This document shows, piece after piece, positions 54,279 to 64,000 of a stretch of 64,000 nt of DNA. The DNA comes from Paludisphaera mucosa (GTDB lineage Bacteria; Planctomycetota; Planctomycetia; Isosphaerales; Isosphaeraceae), in NCBI RefSeq assembly GCF_029589435.1, contig NZ_JARRAG010000002.1:2480001-2544000 (forward strand), given 5' to 3'. Position 1 is the first letter of the stretch, and each line of letters opens with the position of its first letter. The notes beneath the pieces were generated by a model. The model saw nothing but the letters and a program-made list of their open reading frames with translations. It was not told where the DNA came from and searched no databases. Both the position numbers and the translations under genes were made by a program.

Positions 54279-55814
54279 TCACGCCCATCCCTCCTTCGGC
54301 CCCTCGGCGCCGAACCAGCGTTCCGTGATCACTTTCTTCCGCGTGTAGAAGGCGACGGCGTCGGCGCCCTGCGTGTTGTGATAGCCGTAGATGGAATCCT
54401 TCCAGCCGCCGAACGGGAAGAACCCCATCGGTGCCGGCACGCCGACGTTGACGCCGAGCATCCCGGCCTGGATGCGTTCGCGGAATGTGCGGGCCGCCGC
54501 CCCGGATTGCGTGAACAGGCAGGCCGTGTTGCCGTATCGGCTGCGGTTCGTCAGCGTGATCGCCGCGTCCAGGTCCGGGGCGCGCATGACGCTCACCACC
54601 GGGCCGAAGATCTCCTCCCGGCCGACGAACATCTCCGGCGTCACGTCGTCGAAGATCGTCGGCCCGAGGAAGCAACCTCGAGGCCTGTGGGATGCGGTTC
54701 GGGAACGGCCGTCGAGGCGAAGCCGGGCTCCTTCCGCCACCCCTCGCTCGATCGCAGCCCGGATCCGCTTCTCCTGCTCCGGGTTCACCACGGGGCCGAG
54801 CGTCGCGGCGTCGTCCAGGCCGTCTCCCAGCTTGAGTTCGCCCGCCGCGCGGAGGAAGGCGTCGACGACCGCGTCCTGCCGCGCCCGATCGCCGACCGCC
54901 ACCAGCACGCTCCCGGCGAGGCAGCGCTGTCCCGCGGAGCCGAAGCACGACCCGATCAGGTCGGGCAGGATGCGTTCCAGGTCGGCGTCGGGCAGGACGA
55001 GCAGGTGGTTCTTCGCCCCGCCGTGCGCCTGGACGCGCTTGCCGTGGGCCGCCGCGGTGCGGTAGACCGATTCCGCCGCGGCGGACGTCCCGACGAAGGA
55101 GACCGCCTGGACGTGCGGGTCGGCGACGAGCCGCTCGCTGACGTCCTTGCTCCCCTGCACGACGCCGACGACGCCCGGCGGCAATCCGGCGTCGGCGAAC
55201 ATCTCCACGAGCCTGGTGCCGGTGAGCGGCGCCTTCTCGGCGGGCTTGAGGATGAACGTGTTTCCGCAGGCGACGGCGACCGACATCATCCACAGGGGAA
55301 TCAGGGCCGGGAAGTTGAACGGCGGGATGCCGACCACCACGCCCATCGGTTCGCGGAAGGTGAGGCAGTCGACGTCCCGCGAGACGTCGGACAGGGTCTG
55401 GCCCATCATCTGCGAGGGGATGCCGCAGGCGAAGTCGACGACGTCGAGCCCGCGTCGCAGCGAGCCGCGGGCCTCGCTCAACAGCTTGCCGTTCTCGCGG
55501 ACGATGCCGTGCGCCACGTCCGAGAAGTTCCTCTCCAGCAGCTCCCGGAACTTGAACAGGACGTGGGCCCGATCCGGCGCCGGGGTGGCGCGCCAGCCGG
55601 GGAAGGCCCGGGCGGCGGCGGCGCATGCCTCGTCCACCTGCTCCGGCGCGGCCTCGCGCACCGGCGCCAGCATCTCGGCCGCGTCTGCTGGATCGTAGAT
55701 GTCGCGGCTCGTCACCCCGCGGCCCTCGACCCAGTTCCCGCCGATCAGGTTCAGCGCGGAAGCCGGACGCGAGGGTGTTGCAGGCGAACGATCGGCGGAA
55801 GCGATGGGGCTCAT
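54279..55814 (-). CDS. mmsA: CoA-acylating methylmalonate-semialdehyde dehydrogenase
   Basis: A 511-residue aldehyde dehydrogenase. ATG 55814 has GGAGG 6 nt upstream; an in-frame start at 55916 would add 34 residues. Motifs: NLIGGNWVEGRG at the N-terminus, VGIPPFNFPALIPLWM, FILKPAEKAPLTG, VSFVGTSAAAE, and the catalytic Cys in FGSAGQRCLAGSV. The later EEIFGPVVSVMR and MGFFPFGGWKDSIYGYHNTQGADAVAFYT are typical of MmsA rather than general ALDH. It converts methylmalonate semialdehyde to propionyl-CoA in valine and inositol breakdown. Flanked by two SDR genes, which may encode the preceding dehydrogenase steps. Confidence 0.94.
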   Translation of the reverse strand: MSPIASADRSPATPSRPASALNLIGGNWVEGRGVTSRDIYDPADAAEMLAPVREAAPEQVDEACAAAARAFPGWRATPAPDRAHVLFKFRELLERNFSDVAHGIVRENGKLLSEARGSLRRGLDVVDFACGIPSQMMGQTLSDVSRDVDCLTFREPMGVVVGIPPFNFPALIPLWMMSVAVACGNTFILKPAEKAPLTGTRLVEMFADAGLPPGVVGVVQGSKDVSERLVADPHVQAVSFVGTSAAAESVYRTAAAHGKRVQAHGGAKNHLLVLPDADLERILPDLIGSCFGSAGQRCLAGSVLVAVGDRARQDAVVDAFLRAAGELKLGDGLDDAATLGPVVNPEQEKRIRAAIERGVAEGARLRLDGRSRTASHRPRGCFLGPTIFDDVTPEMFVGREEIFGPVVSVMRAPDLDAAITLTNRSRYGNTACLFTQSGAAARTFRERIQAGMLGVNVGVPAPMGFFPFGGWKDSIYGYHNTQGADAVAFYTRKKVITERWFGAEGPKEGWA

Positions 55815-56159
55815 GAAATCCTCCGGAAGCTGAAGAGCCAGCTCACGGCCGGCGTCGCCGACGAATTGATCGCGATCGCTGGTCAGACGCCGGCCGGTTT
55901 CCATGCCCATCGGCACCGTCTCCTTTCGGCTCCTCCCGATTCATCAGCTCGAGTATTCGCGTCTCAAAATCGGCGCTGGCGCCTACCGATTAGAGCTTTC
56001 CTTTCCGGTCGACCAGATTCAAGGGAAATGCTGCGTTTCCGGCGGAGCCTGGTTCACCGGTCCAGGGGTCGAGTGCAGCTCGATTGTCGGGAGCAGGCGT
56101 TCGAGCCTCACTCGGTCGTCGGCGGCGTTGGGCCGTTCGATCCAGGCCGTCCCTCGGCC
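55815..56159. other. No recognisable gene
   Basis: A 345-bp gap between mmsA and the next SDR gene, both on the - strand. It would contain the mmsA promoter. I see no family-like ORF or clear site. Confidence 0.4.
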
Positions 56160-56873
56160 TCACCAATGGCCGGCGTGCGCGCCGCCGTCGACGTGCAAGG
56201 TCTCGCCGGTCACGAAAGCGGCCGACTCCAGATACAGGACGGCGTCGACGATCTCCTGGATCTCGCCCATCCGCCCCAGCGGGTGCATCGCGGCGAGGGC
56301 GGCGAGGGTCTCGGCGGCGTGCATCGGCGTCTTAATGTTGCCCGGCGCCACTGCGTTCACGCGGATGCCCCGATCCGCGTATTCGATCGCCAGCGACCTG
56401 GTCGCGGCGTCCAGCCCTCCCTTGGTGAGCGAGGCCAGCACCGACGGGACTCCCTTGACCGGCTGGCCGACGAGCGTCGTCGTCATGTTCACGATGTGTC
56501 CGCCGCCCTGCGCGAGCATCTGCCGGACGACCCGTTGCGAGACGTAGAAGAATCCGGCCAGGTTCACCGAGATCATCCGGGCCAAGTCGGCCTCAGTGTA
56601 GTCGGTGAACGGCCTGGAGATGAAGATTCCGGCGTTGTTGACCAGCGTGTCGACGCGGCCGAACTTCGCGACGGCGCCCTCGATCACCCGGTCCGCGACC
56701 TCCGGATCGGCGATGTCGCCCGCGATCGTCAGCATGTCCGCCGAGTCGGAGAGCTCGATGGAACGCGAGTTGGCCACGACCCGATAGCCGCGGTCGAGGA
56801 ACCCTCGGACGAGGGCCGCTCCGATCCCCTGCGACGCGCCGGTGATCACGGCGACCCTGGGCGATGAACTCAT
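56160..56873 (-). CDS. Short-chain dehydrogenase/reductase
   Basis: A 237-residue SDR from ATG 56873, with GGAGG upstream; a longer frame reaches 56933. It has VAVITGASQGIGAALVRGF, TLVNNAGIFISRP and, at the C-terminus, GETLHVDGGAHAGHW. The region of the active site reads VNMTTTLVGQPVKGVPSVLASLTKGGLDAA; the Lys is present, but the residue four before it is Ala instead of Tyr. The ASLTKGGL form is, as I recall, frequent in one SDR subgroup. Substrate unknown. Neighbours suggest catabolism. Confidence 0.88.
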   Translation of the reverse strand: MSSSPRVAVITGASQGIGAALVRGFLDRGYRVVANSRSIELSDSADMLTIAGDIADPEVADRVIEGAVAKFGRVDTLVNNAGIFISRPFTDYTEADLARMISVNLAGFFYVSQRVVRQMLAQGGGHIVNMTTTLVGQPVKGVPSVLASLTKGGLDAATRSLAIEYADRGIRVNAVAPGNIKTPMHAAETLAALAAMHPLGRMGEIQEIVDAVLYLESAAFVTGETLHVDGGAHAGHW

Positions 56874-57484
56874 GGCGGACCTCCATCTGCTGAAGACGAA
56901 CCGCAATCCTGATGCCCCAAGAACCGATCGCAATCAACATGGCGACCTCAAGCCGCGTGACGCCGACACGGTCCTTCCTGCTCCGATCAAGGGTCGGACC
57001 AGAACACGACCCCGGGCGGCGCATCCGGCTCGTCCACTTCGGAGTCGAACTGGACGGCCGCCTCGGTACTCTTGGCCCAGCCCGGCATCTCGCCTCCCGA
57101 TGTCGGCGGAAGGATGTCCGTGGCCTCCAGCCGGCTTATGCGGGCCGGCTTCTTCTTCCGTGGAAGGTCATCCGCCGTAATCGGGCAGGACGTCGGAAGA
57201 GCGCTGATCCTGAATCTCGTCCGTTCGCAGCTCGCCGAACCGCCCGGCTTGCTCGAAAAACCGCGCGTCGTGGCGATCCGTCGCCTCCTGAAGACGGGCC
57301 TCGCGACGGGCCGCCAGAAGGATCAGGGCGAGCGTGACCAAGAGAACCGTCGAGGCTCGGGGCTGGGGGCGGCTATCCCGGTCGGCTCGATCCGCGACCT
57401 TCGCATCGAGGTTTCATGTATATTCGACGATTGGAGAAGCCGATGAAGGGCCGCGCCTTCGATTGCGACCCGGGATATCCGAGG
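56874..57484. other. No recognisable gene
   Basis: About 610 bp between the SDR and the catalase-like gene. An ORF at 57072-57446 (+) is open but lacks a ribosome binding site and any motif. I see no RNA gene or repeat. Confidence 0.35.
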
Positions 57485-58596
57485 CTATTCTCCCTGTTTG
57501 ACCTCTGCCGGAGAGATCGCGCTCGGCTGCTTCTTCTCCCCGGCGCGTCGGGCGTGCGATTCCGAATAGACGGGGGAACGGACGCGGAGCACCGGATCGT
57601 CCGAAGGCGCCATACCCTTCGGCAACACCAATGGGTCGAAGAAGATGTCCGTTGCGGCGCTGGACTCCTCCGCCTCGACTCGATCGAGCGTCAACAAGCC
57701 GACGTCCACCTGCTCGCGGTCCGCCGGCCAGCCGATGCTGGGGTCGTTGGTGGGATCGCCCGGTCTCCCGACGATCACGATCAAACGCCATCGAAGCGGT
57801 CCCCGATGGATCTGCTTGATGAGCTCGTCGAACAGGTAATTCCTGTCGGGGGGGGGTCGCCGGCCGCCTCGAACGGTTGCGTCGGCCTCAGGATCCACCG
57901 CACCGGAGTCGTCTCGCCCGCCTTGTTCGTGAAGAGAAACGTATTCAGGCCGTGGAAGGTCGTGTCGCCGAATCCGGAGGAACGCGGCTCGGCGGCGATC
58001 TTCCTGAGCACCTCGACCGATTCCGGGTGGCGTTCTTCGAAAGCCTTCACCCGTTCGGGATCGGGCTTGCCGGTCGCGGGATCCTGCTTGAACGCGAGCA
58101 GCCGCTCGAAGAAGATCTCCGGCGTGCGGACGGGAAACAGCGGGAAGTTGATCAGCGCGGTCCGCCACACCTCGCCGTCGGGCGCCGAGAACTGGAGCCC
58201 GAGGCCGCGCCTGGTGGTCGACCTGTCGGGCTGGTACGGCTGCCCGCCATCGAGGGAGAAACGCCCGATCACGGGCACGCGTCCCGGTTCGAATACGGCG
58301 GCCCTGCAAAGGCGGCCGCCGGTGCCGTTGCTCTCGAAGACGCCGGAAACCCCGAGCCCTTTCGCATGATTGCGCCGGAAACCGGGATGGACGCCGTCGA
58401 CCTGCTCGAACCGATCGACGATCCGCGCGGGCGTGACTGCGCCCTGGCCGAACGCTTCGCCGACTTCGGCGAAGGACCCCGCGACGGCCGCGACGGCGAC
58501 GCTTATGAAGGTCGATCGCAGCGGCGATCCGATCACGCTTCGTCGCTCGGTCCCCTCTGGCTTTCCAACAAGTTGCGACACGATATGCTCCTCCAA
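57485..58596 (-). pseudogene. Catalase-like peroxidase (SrpA type), frameshifted in a C9 tract
   Basis: The first frame from ATG 58596 carries a signal-like segment (FISVAVAAVAGSFAEVGEAFG) and the catalase-fold core: VFESNGTGGRLCRAAVF, RFSLDGGQP, RGLGLQFSAPDGEVWRTALIN, FGDTTFHGLNTFLFTN. It then hits a run of nine C on the coding strand (57856-57848), after which it becomes nonsense. The matching continuation (DRNYLFDELIKQIHRGPLRWRLIVIVG, then DRVEAEESSAATDIFFDPLVLP) lies in the other frame and ends at 57485. Joined, the product is ~370 residues, usual for small catalase-related peroxidases. A homopolymer slip (biological or technical) is the likely cause. Confidence 0.85.
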
Positions 58597-58666
58597 TCGA
58601 ATCGTTCGTCGTGCTGAGATTTCGAAGTGGTCGGCCGTTCGTCGCGATCGCGGCCGCCGGCGTCGC

Positions 58667-59341
58667 TCAGGCCAGGAGTTTCAGCAGCGCCACGGCCCCC
58701 GCACCGGACGAGGCCGGGTTCTGGCCGGTGACGAGCCTCCCGTCGGTGACGGCGAAGCTCGCCCAGTCCGCCGCCTTCTCGTAGAGGCCGCCGAGGCGCT
58801 TCAGCTCGTCCTCCACGAGGAAGGGCACGACCTTGGTCAGGTGGACCGCCTCCTCCTCGCCGTTGGTGAAGCCCGTCACACGCTTGCCCTCCACGAGCGG
58901 CCGGCCCTCGAACCGGACGCGGTGGAGCACGCCGGGCGCGTGGCAGACCGCGGCGACCGGCTTGCCGGCGTTGTAGAAGGCCTCGATGAGGGCGATCGAG
59001 GTCGGATCCTCGGCCAGGTCCCACATCGGGCCGTGGCCGCCGGGATAGAAGACCGCATCGTAGTCGTCGGCCGAGACGTCGGCGAGGCGCGTGGTGTTCG
59101 CGAGGACGGCCTGGGCCGCGGGATCCTGCTTGAAACGCCGGGTCCGGTCGGTCTGGCCTTCCGGCGTGTCGCTGACCGGGTCGATGGGCGGCTGCCCGCC
59201 TTTGGGGGAGGCGAGGGTCAGGGCCGCCCCGGCGTCGAGGAACGTGTAGTACGGCGCGGCGAACTCCTCGAGCCAGAAGCCGGTCTTGCGGCCCGTGTCG
59301 CCGAGCGTGTCGTGGGAGGTCAGGACCATGAGGATCTTCAT
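58667..59341 (-). CDS. DJ-1/PfpI family protein (type 1 glutamine amidotransferase-like)
   Basis: A 224-residue protein starting MKILMVLTSHDTLGD at 59341 (an ATG directly upstream at 59344 is equivalent). The nucleophile Cys lies in VAAVCHAPGVL near residue 132, with YDAVFYPGGHGPMWDL before it and the Glu in KTGFWLEEFAAPY near 27. FTNGEEEAVHLTKVVPFLVED is typical of the Hsp31/HchA-like branch, whose members act as chaperones or glyoxalase-like enzymes. It would be a cytoplasmic stress protein. The catalase-like gene lies 70 bp downstream on the same strand. Confidence 0.93.
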   Translation of the reverse strand: MKILMVLTSHDTLGDTGRKTGFWLEEFAAPYYTFLDAGAALTLASPKGGQPPIDPVSDTPEGQTDRTRRFKQDPAAQAVLANTTRLADVSADDYDAVFYPGGHGPMWDLAEDPTSIALIEAFYNAGKPVAAVCHAPGVLHRVRFEGRPLVEGKRVTGFTNGEEEAVHLTKVVPFLVEDELKRLGGLYEKAADWASFAVTDGRLVTGQNPASSGAGAVALLKLLA

Positions 59342-59557
59342 CATATGGATCCCTGAGTTCGTGAAATGAGATCGTCGGCTCGTCGCCGAAACTCAGGCGT
59401 TCGAGTTTCGTCTCGCCGTGAAGTCTTTTCAATCTTTAAGTCGTGCGAAGGCGGTGCTCGTTTCCCCGGTCGGATAGAATCGAGCCCCGATAGCGACCCC
59501 CGGAAACCTCCGGGACTGGAGCGGCCCGCTCCGTGCCTGGTCGAAGAGCCCGAGCCT

Positions 59558-62500
59558 ATGCCGGACGACGCATCCGTCGATGACGAGGACGCGACGGGCG
59601 CGTTCGCCCCGGGAGGGCCCGGCGGCCCGCTCGCCGCGCTGGCCGCCCCGATCGGGCCGCTCTCGCGCGTCCACCTGCCGGACGCGGAGGCCGCGGGCGC
59701 CGTCACGCCCGTGGTCCAGCCGTCCTCGCCGGAGATGCCGGCGCCGGCCGACCGCTCGGCGAGGGTCCAGCTCCTCGGCGAGATCGCCCGCGGCGGCATG
59801 GGGGCCGTCCTCAAGGGCTGCGACCCCGATCTCGGTCGCGACCTGGCCGTCAAGGTCCTCCTGGAGAAGCACCGCGACGAGCCGGACCTGATCCGGCGGT
59901 TCGTCGAGGAGGCGCAGATCGCCGGCCAGCTCCAGCATCCGGGCGTCGTGCCCGTCTACGAGCTGGGGTGCTTCTCCGACGCCCGGCCGTACTTCACCAT
60001 GAAGCTGGTCAAAGGCCGCACCCTCGCCCAGCTCCTGGCCGACCGCCCGACGGTCGACGACGATCGGCCGCGGTTCCTGGCCATCTTCGGCCAGGCCGCC
60101 CAGACGGCGGCGTACGCCCACGCCCGCGGGGTGATCCACCGCGACCTGAAGCCGTCGAACGTGATGGTCGGCAGCTTCGGGGAGGTCCAGGTGATGGACT
60201 GGGGCCTGGCCAAGGTCCTGCCGCGCGGCGGCGCTGCCGACGACGCCGCGGCCGGCCGCGAAGCGCCGCCGGGGCAGGAGACCGTCATCGCCACAGCCCG
60301 CAGCGCGGCCGATCCCGCCGAGGACTTATCACGCGCCGGCTCGGTCCTGGGCACGCCGAGCTACATGGCGCCGGAGCAGGCGCGCGGCGAGGTCGAGGAC
60401 GTCGACGCGCGGGCCGACGTCTTCGCCCTGGGCTGGATCCTCTGCGAGATCCTCACCGGGCGGCCGGCCTTCACCGGTCGGACCTCCGCCGAGATCCAGC
60501 GCAAGGCGGCCCGGGCCGACCTGGCCGACGCCTCGGCGCGGCTGGACGCCTGCGGGGCCGACGGCGAGCTGGTCGAGCTGGCCCGCGCCTGCCTCGCCGC
60601 CCGGGCCGACGACCGGCCGTCCGATGCCGGCGTCGTGGCCGACCGCCTGGGGACGTATCTGGCCGGCGTCGAGGAGCGACTGCGGGCCGCCGAACTGGCC
60701 CGCGCCGCCGAAGCGGCCCGCGCCGAGGAGGCCCTGCGCACGGCCGAGGCTTCGGAGGCGCGAGCCCGGGCCGAGCGTCGGGCCCGGCGTACGACCGCCG
60801 CCCTGGCCGCCTCGGTCGTCGCCCTCGGCGTCCTGAGCGGCGGCGGCGCGGCATGGATGCAGGGCCAGCGGGCGCTGCGAGCGGCTGCCGTCAATCGGGC
60901 CGTCAACGAGGCCCTCGGCGAGACGATGCGGCTCCGGGGCGTCGCCCAGTCCGCCGGGCCCGACCCGGGCCGTTGGGAGGCCGCGCTGGCCGAGGCCCGC
61001 CGCGCCGCCGACCTGCTGGAGCAGGGCGAGGCCGACGCCTCGCTGCGGCCCCGCGTCGAGGCCGCGCTCCAATTCCTGCGACGCTCCCGCGACGAGGCGG
61101 CGGCCCTCGTCGAGCGCGATCGAGTCGACCGCCTGCTCCTGGCCGACCTGACCGACGCCCGGCTCCACGGCTCGACGGCTCATTACGAGGCGTTCGACGA
61201 CACTTACGCGCGGGCGTTCCGCGCCGCAGGGATCGACGTCGACCGGAGTCCTCCCGAGGCGGTCGGGGCCTGGATCGCCGCCCGATCGAGGCCGGCCGAG
61301 ATCGCGTCCTACCTCGACGCCTGGTCGATCCCCCGGGCCCAGGTCGGGCCCAAGGACGGGCGCCGGCCGAAGGGCCATCTCATCAAGGCGGCGCGGCTCG
61401 CCGACCCGGACCCGTGGCGCGACGTCCTCCGCGTGGGGCATCTGGGCGATCTCGCGGCGCTCCGCGCGCTGGCCGACGACGCGGCCGGCCTGGAGCGACG
61501 ATCGGTGGTGGATCTCAATCTCCTGATCCTCCTCCTGAAGAGCTTCGACGAAGCCCGCGCCGACCGCGTCCGCGACATCGCCTGGCGGCTCCATCCCGGC
61601 GACTTCTGGCTGAACATCGAGCTGCTCCACCGCCATGGGGAAGCCAGGCCCGCCTCGCCCGAGCAGGAACGCTGGCGGCTCGAAGACCGGCTCCGATACC
61701 AGAGCATCCTCCTGTCCATGAGCCCGGGCCCCGGCGGCTTCCAACTCCTCGGAGACACGCTGCGCTCGCTCGGACGCCGGGCCGAGGCCGTCGGCGCGTA
61801 CCGCGAGGCGATTCGCAGGGATCCGAACCACGGCGAGGCGCTGGTCCGCCTGGGCCCGCCGCTCGCCGACGACGGCGAACGCGAGGAGGGCCTGGCGATG
61901 ATCCGCCGCGCCGCGCATCCGGGGGCCTCGGCGGTGACCTACTTCTACGTCGGCAATGCGCTCGCCCACCTGGGCCTCCTGGAGGAGGCCGCGGAGGCCA
62001 ATTGCGAGGCCGTCCGCCTCGACGGGGACCGCCTCGGCTCGTCCATCTTCAACCTGGGCTACCTCCTTCGCGACCTCGGCCGGTACGAGGAGGCGGCCGA
62101 GACGTTCCGCCGCGCCTCGCATCTGGCCCGGGCCGAAGACCGGCCCGATCAGGTCCGACTGGCCGAGGACGGCCTGCGCGGCGTCGACGTCAGGCGGTCG
62201 CTCGTCGCGAGGCTGCCGGGCCTCCACGCCGGCGCCGACCGGCCGAAGGACGACGCCGAACTCTTCGAACTGGCGGGGGTCTTCCACGATCGCGGCCTGA
62301 ACGCCGCGGGTGCCCGGTTCTTCGAGGCGGCGCTCGGGGCGGCCCCGGGCCCACGGGGGAGCCGAGGGACGTGGAGGGCGACTTCGTCAATCGCCGGAAC
62401 GCCGCCCGCCTCGCGGCTATGGCCGGTTGCGGACGAGGAAAGGATGAACCGCCTCCGGGACCGTCCGAGCGTGAACGATTGCGATCCCTGGCCATGGATT

Positions 62501-62730
62501 GGCTCCGGGATCTCGTCCGGCTCGGCCGCGAGCGCCTCGAACACGGCTCGCCCGACGAGCGTGGGCGGCTGATCCAACGCCTGGGCGAGGTCCGCAATGA
62601 CGACGACCTCGCCGCCGTTCGCCTCCCGCTCTCGCTGGAGAAACTCCCCGCCCCCGAGCGAGAACGATGGAAGGCCCTCTGGGCCGACGTCGACGCCCTG
62701 TCGTCCGCGGCCGGTCCGGGAAAGCCGTGA
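59558..62730 (+). CDS. Ser/Thr protein kinase with transmembrane helix and TPR region; frame break near the 3' end
   Basis: ATG 59558 (MPDDASVDDEDATG) is chosen over the open frame from 59366. The kinase domain (~60-360) has LGEIARGGMGAVLKGC, LAVKVLLEK, VIHRDLKPSNVMVG, VMDWGLAKVL and GTPSYMAPEQ; DWG replaces DFG, common in this kinase subgroup. An Ala/Arg/Glu coiled coil and one transmembrane helix (ALAASVVALGVLSGGGAAW) follow, then a TPR-like part (LLGDTLRSLGRRAEAVGAYREAIRRDPNHGEAL). Between 62336 and 62370 the frame changes: the expected continuation, RRNAARLAAMAG... to LEKLPAPERERWKALWADVDALSSA, is in another frame and ends at 62730. The same WADV-x-x-LSAA ending occurs in the kinase at 19595. 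Read as one gene with a single indel. Confidence 0.85.
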
Positions 62731-63229
62731 GCACCCTCGGTGGCGAAGACCAACCAGATGTCCCGGATCGCCGTACGACGGCCGCCCGTTCGTGCTGGCT
62801 CGCACCGTGAAGTATCTCCGAAGCCCTCGCGACGTCCTTGCGGTCCGCGTCGGCACGGGTGCCTACGCCCGATGCGCGATATTCATCGACGCGACCCCGC
62901 AGGAGCCCGAGTGGGAACGCCGCGTAACGTGCACGAAGCTCCTTCTCGCCCGGACGCAAGGGGATGATGGGGACGTGACACGACCTCTTCCTCAAGGCCG
63001 ATACGCCGTGCGAGGTCTCCGAGGCTGACCGAGATGAGTAGGACGGGTGACGTCGCCGATGGTCGAGCCGGCGAGTGGCGGGCGAGGGCTCGACTCAACC
63101 TCCCCCAGGTCATCCCGGCCCTGACCTCTCCCTGCGCCGAGCACCGCTCCCGCCTCCGCAGGACTACCCCGGCGACGGTGTCAGGTCGCAAGGGAAAGCC
63201 TCGATGGAGTGATTACTGTCTCAACCTCC
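62731..63229. other. No recognisable gene
   Basis: A 499-bp gap between the convergent kinase and aldo/keto reductase genes. No ORF with family features, RNA gene or clear terminator. Confidence 0.4.
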
Positions 63230-64000
63230 CTATCCTCTCGGGATGAACCCGGGGACGCCGGTCTCCACGACGGCGTTGAACCTGACCCGCGTCGTGATTC
63301 TTTCGCTGATCTCCCGCACGGCCTCTTCAGGAAGGGCGGAGACCTCGAAATTCTCCTTGATCCGACTTGGGGTCTTCGAGGTGGTCAGGAGGGCCGTCCC
63401 GCGCTGGATGGCCCAGCCGAGCAGGACCTGCGCCGGGGTCTTGCCGACTCGCCTGGCGATCGCGGTGATGACGGGATCTTCCAGCAAGTTGGGCTTGCTG
63501 CTATGTCCCAGCGCAGCGAAGGCCTGCATCACGATGCCATTCTTCGAGCAATAATCCAAAAGGTCCCATTCCGGAAGATAGGGATGGGATTCGACGTGAA
63601 CGATCGCGGGCTTGATCCTCGCTGCTTCGAAGATCTCGCTCGCCTGGGCGAGGTTGACGTCGGATAATCCGATGGCCTTGCACCTGCCCTCATCCACCAG
63701 GCTTTCCAACGCCCTCCATGTATCCAGCAACGTCACCCCTTCGTCATAAATCATATTGCCGTGCGAATCCCTCGGGTCCTGCTCGTCCCCGGGTTGGAAG
63801 GCGAAGGGCGTGTGGATGAGATAGAGATCGACGTAGTCGAGCCGGAGCTTCTCGAGGCTGGCCTCGAATGCCGGCTTGACGCGCTCGGGACGATGGTTGT
63901 TGTTCCAGAGCTTCGTCGCGACGAACACGTCCTCCCGCTTGATCTCCCCCGCCTTGAAGACCTCCTCCATCGCCTCGCCGACCTGCACTTCATTTCGGTA
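63230..64000 (-). CDS. Aldo/keto reductase, C-terminal part (5' end outside window)
   Basis: The frame is open from the right edge (YRNEVQVGEAMEEVF) to the stop at 63230, so the first ~60-70 residues lie beyond the window; the internal ATG at 63988 is not the start. Visible motifs: FVATKLWNNNHRPERV with the catalytic Lys, LRLDYVDLYLIHTPF, CKAIGLSDVNLAQ (family: GVSNF), VHVESHPYLP, IVMQAFAALG, ITAIARRVGKTPAQVLLGWAIQRG and TTSKTPSRIKENFEV, which bind NADPH. It is a normal member of the NADPH-dependent aldo/keto reductase superfamily; substrate unknown. Confidence 0.95.
   Translation of the reverse strand, partial: YRNEVQVGEAMEEVFKAGEIKREDVFVATKLWNNNHRPERVKPAFEASLEKLRLDYVDLYLIHTPFAFQPGDEQDPRDSHGNMIYDEGVTLLDTWRALESLVDEGRCKAIGLSDVNLAQASEIFEAARIKPAIVHVESHPYLPEWDLLDYCSKNGIVMQAFAALGHSSKPNLLEDPVITAIARRVGKTPAQVLLGWAIQRGTALLTTSKTPSRIKENFEVSALPEEAVREISERITTRVRFNAVVETGVPGFIPRG

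Noticed and set aside
54072-56867. 931-residue + strand ORF across the SDR and mmsA genes
   Set aside because: Antisense shadow of mmsA and its neighbours; full of His/Arg/Asp runs without domains.
60329-62287. 652-residue - strand ORF opposite the kinase gene
   Set aside because: Shadow of the kinase coding strand; no motif.

Overview
The window looks like a chromosome segment (or a large integrated element) from a high-GC planctomycete, most likely of the Isosphaeraceae type. This is inferred from three things: several large Ser/Thr kinases with C-terminal TPR regions, one of them beside an ECF sigma factor; a dense load of transposases from different families; and a block of small proteins of a kind I associate with planctomycete genomic islands. 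No rRNA, convincing tRNA or CRISPR array was seen.

Layout. 1-5091: a replication-type module on the + strand, with the C-terminus of a primase/helicase-like ATPase, an iteron-like repeat cluster, a family A DNA polymerase and small hypothetical genes. It is cut off by an IS630-family element (5060-6099). 6100-11584: a scrap heap with a likely ISL3 remnant, two adjacent IS4-family elements sharing one target sequence (three copies of an 11-bp repeat), an ORF fragment, a wrecked sigma factor gene, a truncated cytochrome gene and half a universal stress protein gene. 11581-19339: a glycogen and glucose-phosphate operon (broken histidine phosphatase, universal stress protein, glgP, glgX, pgm). 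19595-31151: a regulatory and redox region with a kinase/ECF sigma pair on the - strand, then cupin, FMN reductase, di-haem cytochrome c, two tandem HD-domain proteins, acyl carrier protein, a quinone-oxidoreductase-like enzyme and an exported cupin. 31557-38812: a membrane kinase, a tyrosine recombinase, a hybrid histidine kinase and a convergent response regulator fused to an ATPase domain.

39018-40556 is a third IS4-family element, apparently identical to the first and inverted relative to it. 42196-48150 is the most distinctive block: nine closely packed - strand genes encoding DUF1257, DUF2997, an AAA+ ATPase, a DUF3150-like protein, small proteins including a zinc-ribbon protein, and a protein resembling a DNA sliding clamp. 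It may belong with the polymerase module at the left edge as parts of one mobile replicon. 48690-52485 holds an ISL3 element and two ISAs1 transposase genes joined head to head, both missing their 3' ends. 52558-64000 carries a hypothetical protein, two SDR enzymes, methylmalonate-semialdehyde dehydrogenase, a frameshifted catalase-like gene, a DJ-1/PfpI protein, another kinase and the 3' part of an aldo/keto reductase.

Several genes (histidine phosphatase, catalase-like, the third kinase, the ISL3 transposase) are broken by single frameshifts, two of them in G/C homopolymers. That could be real decay or base-calling error. Functions are assigned by reading motifs; no database search was run.
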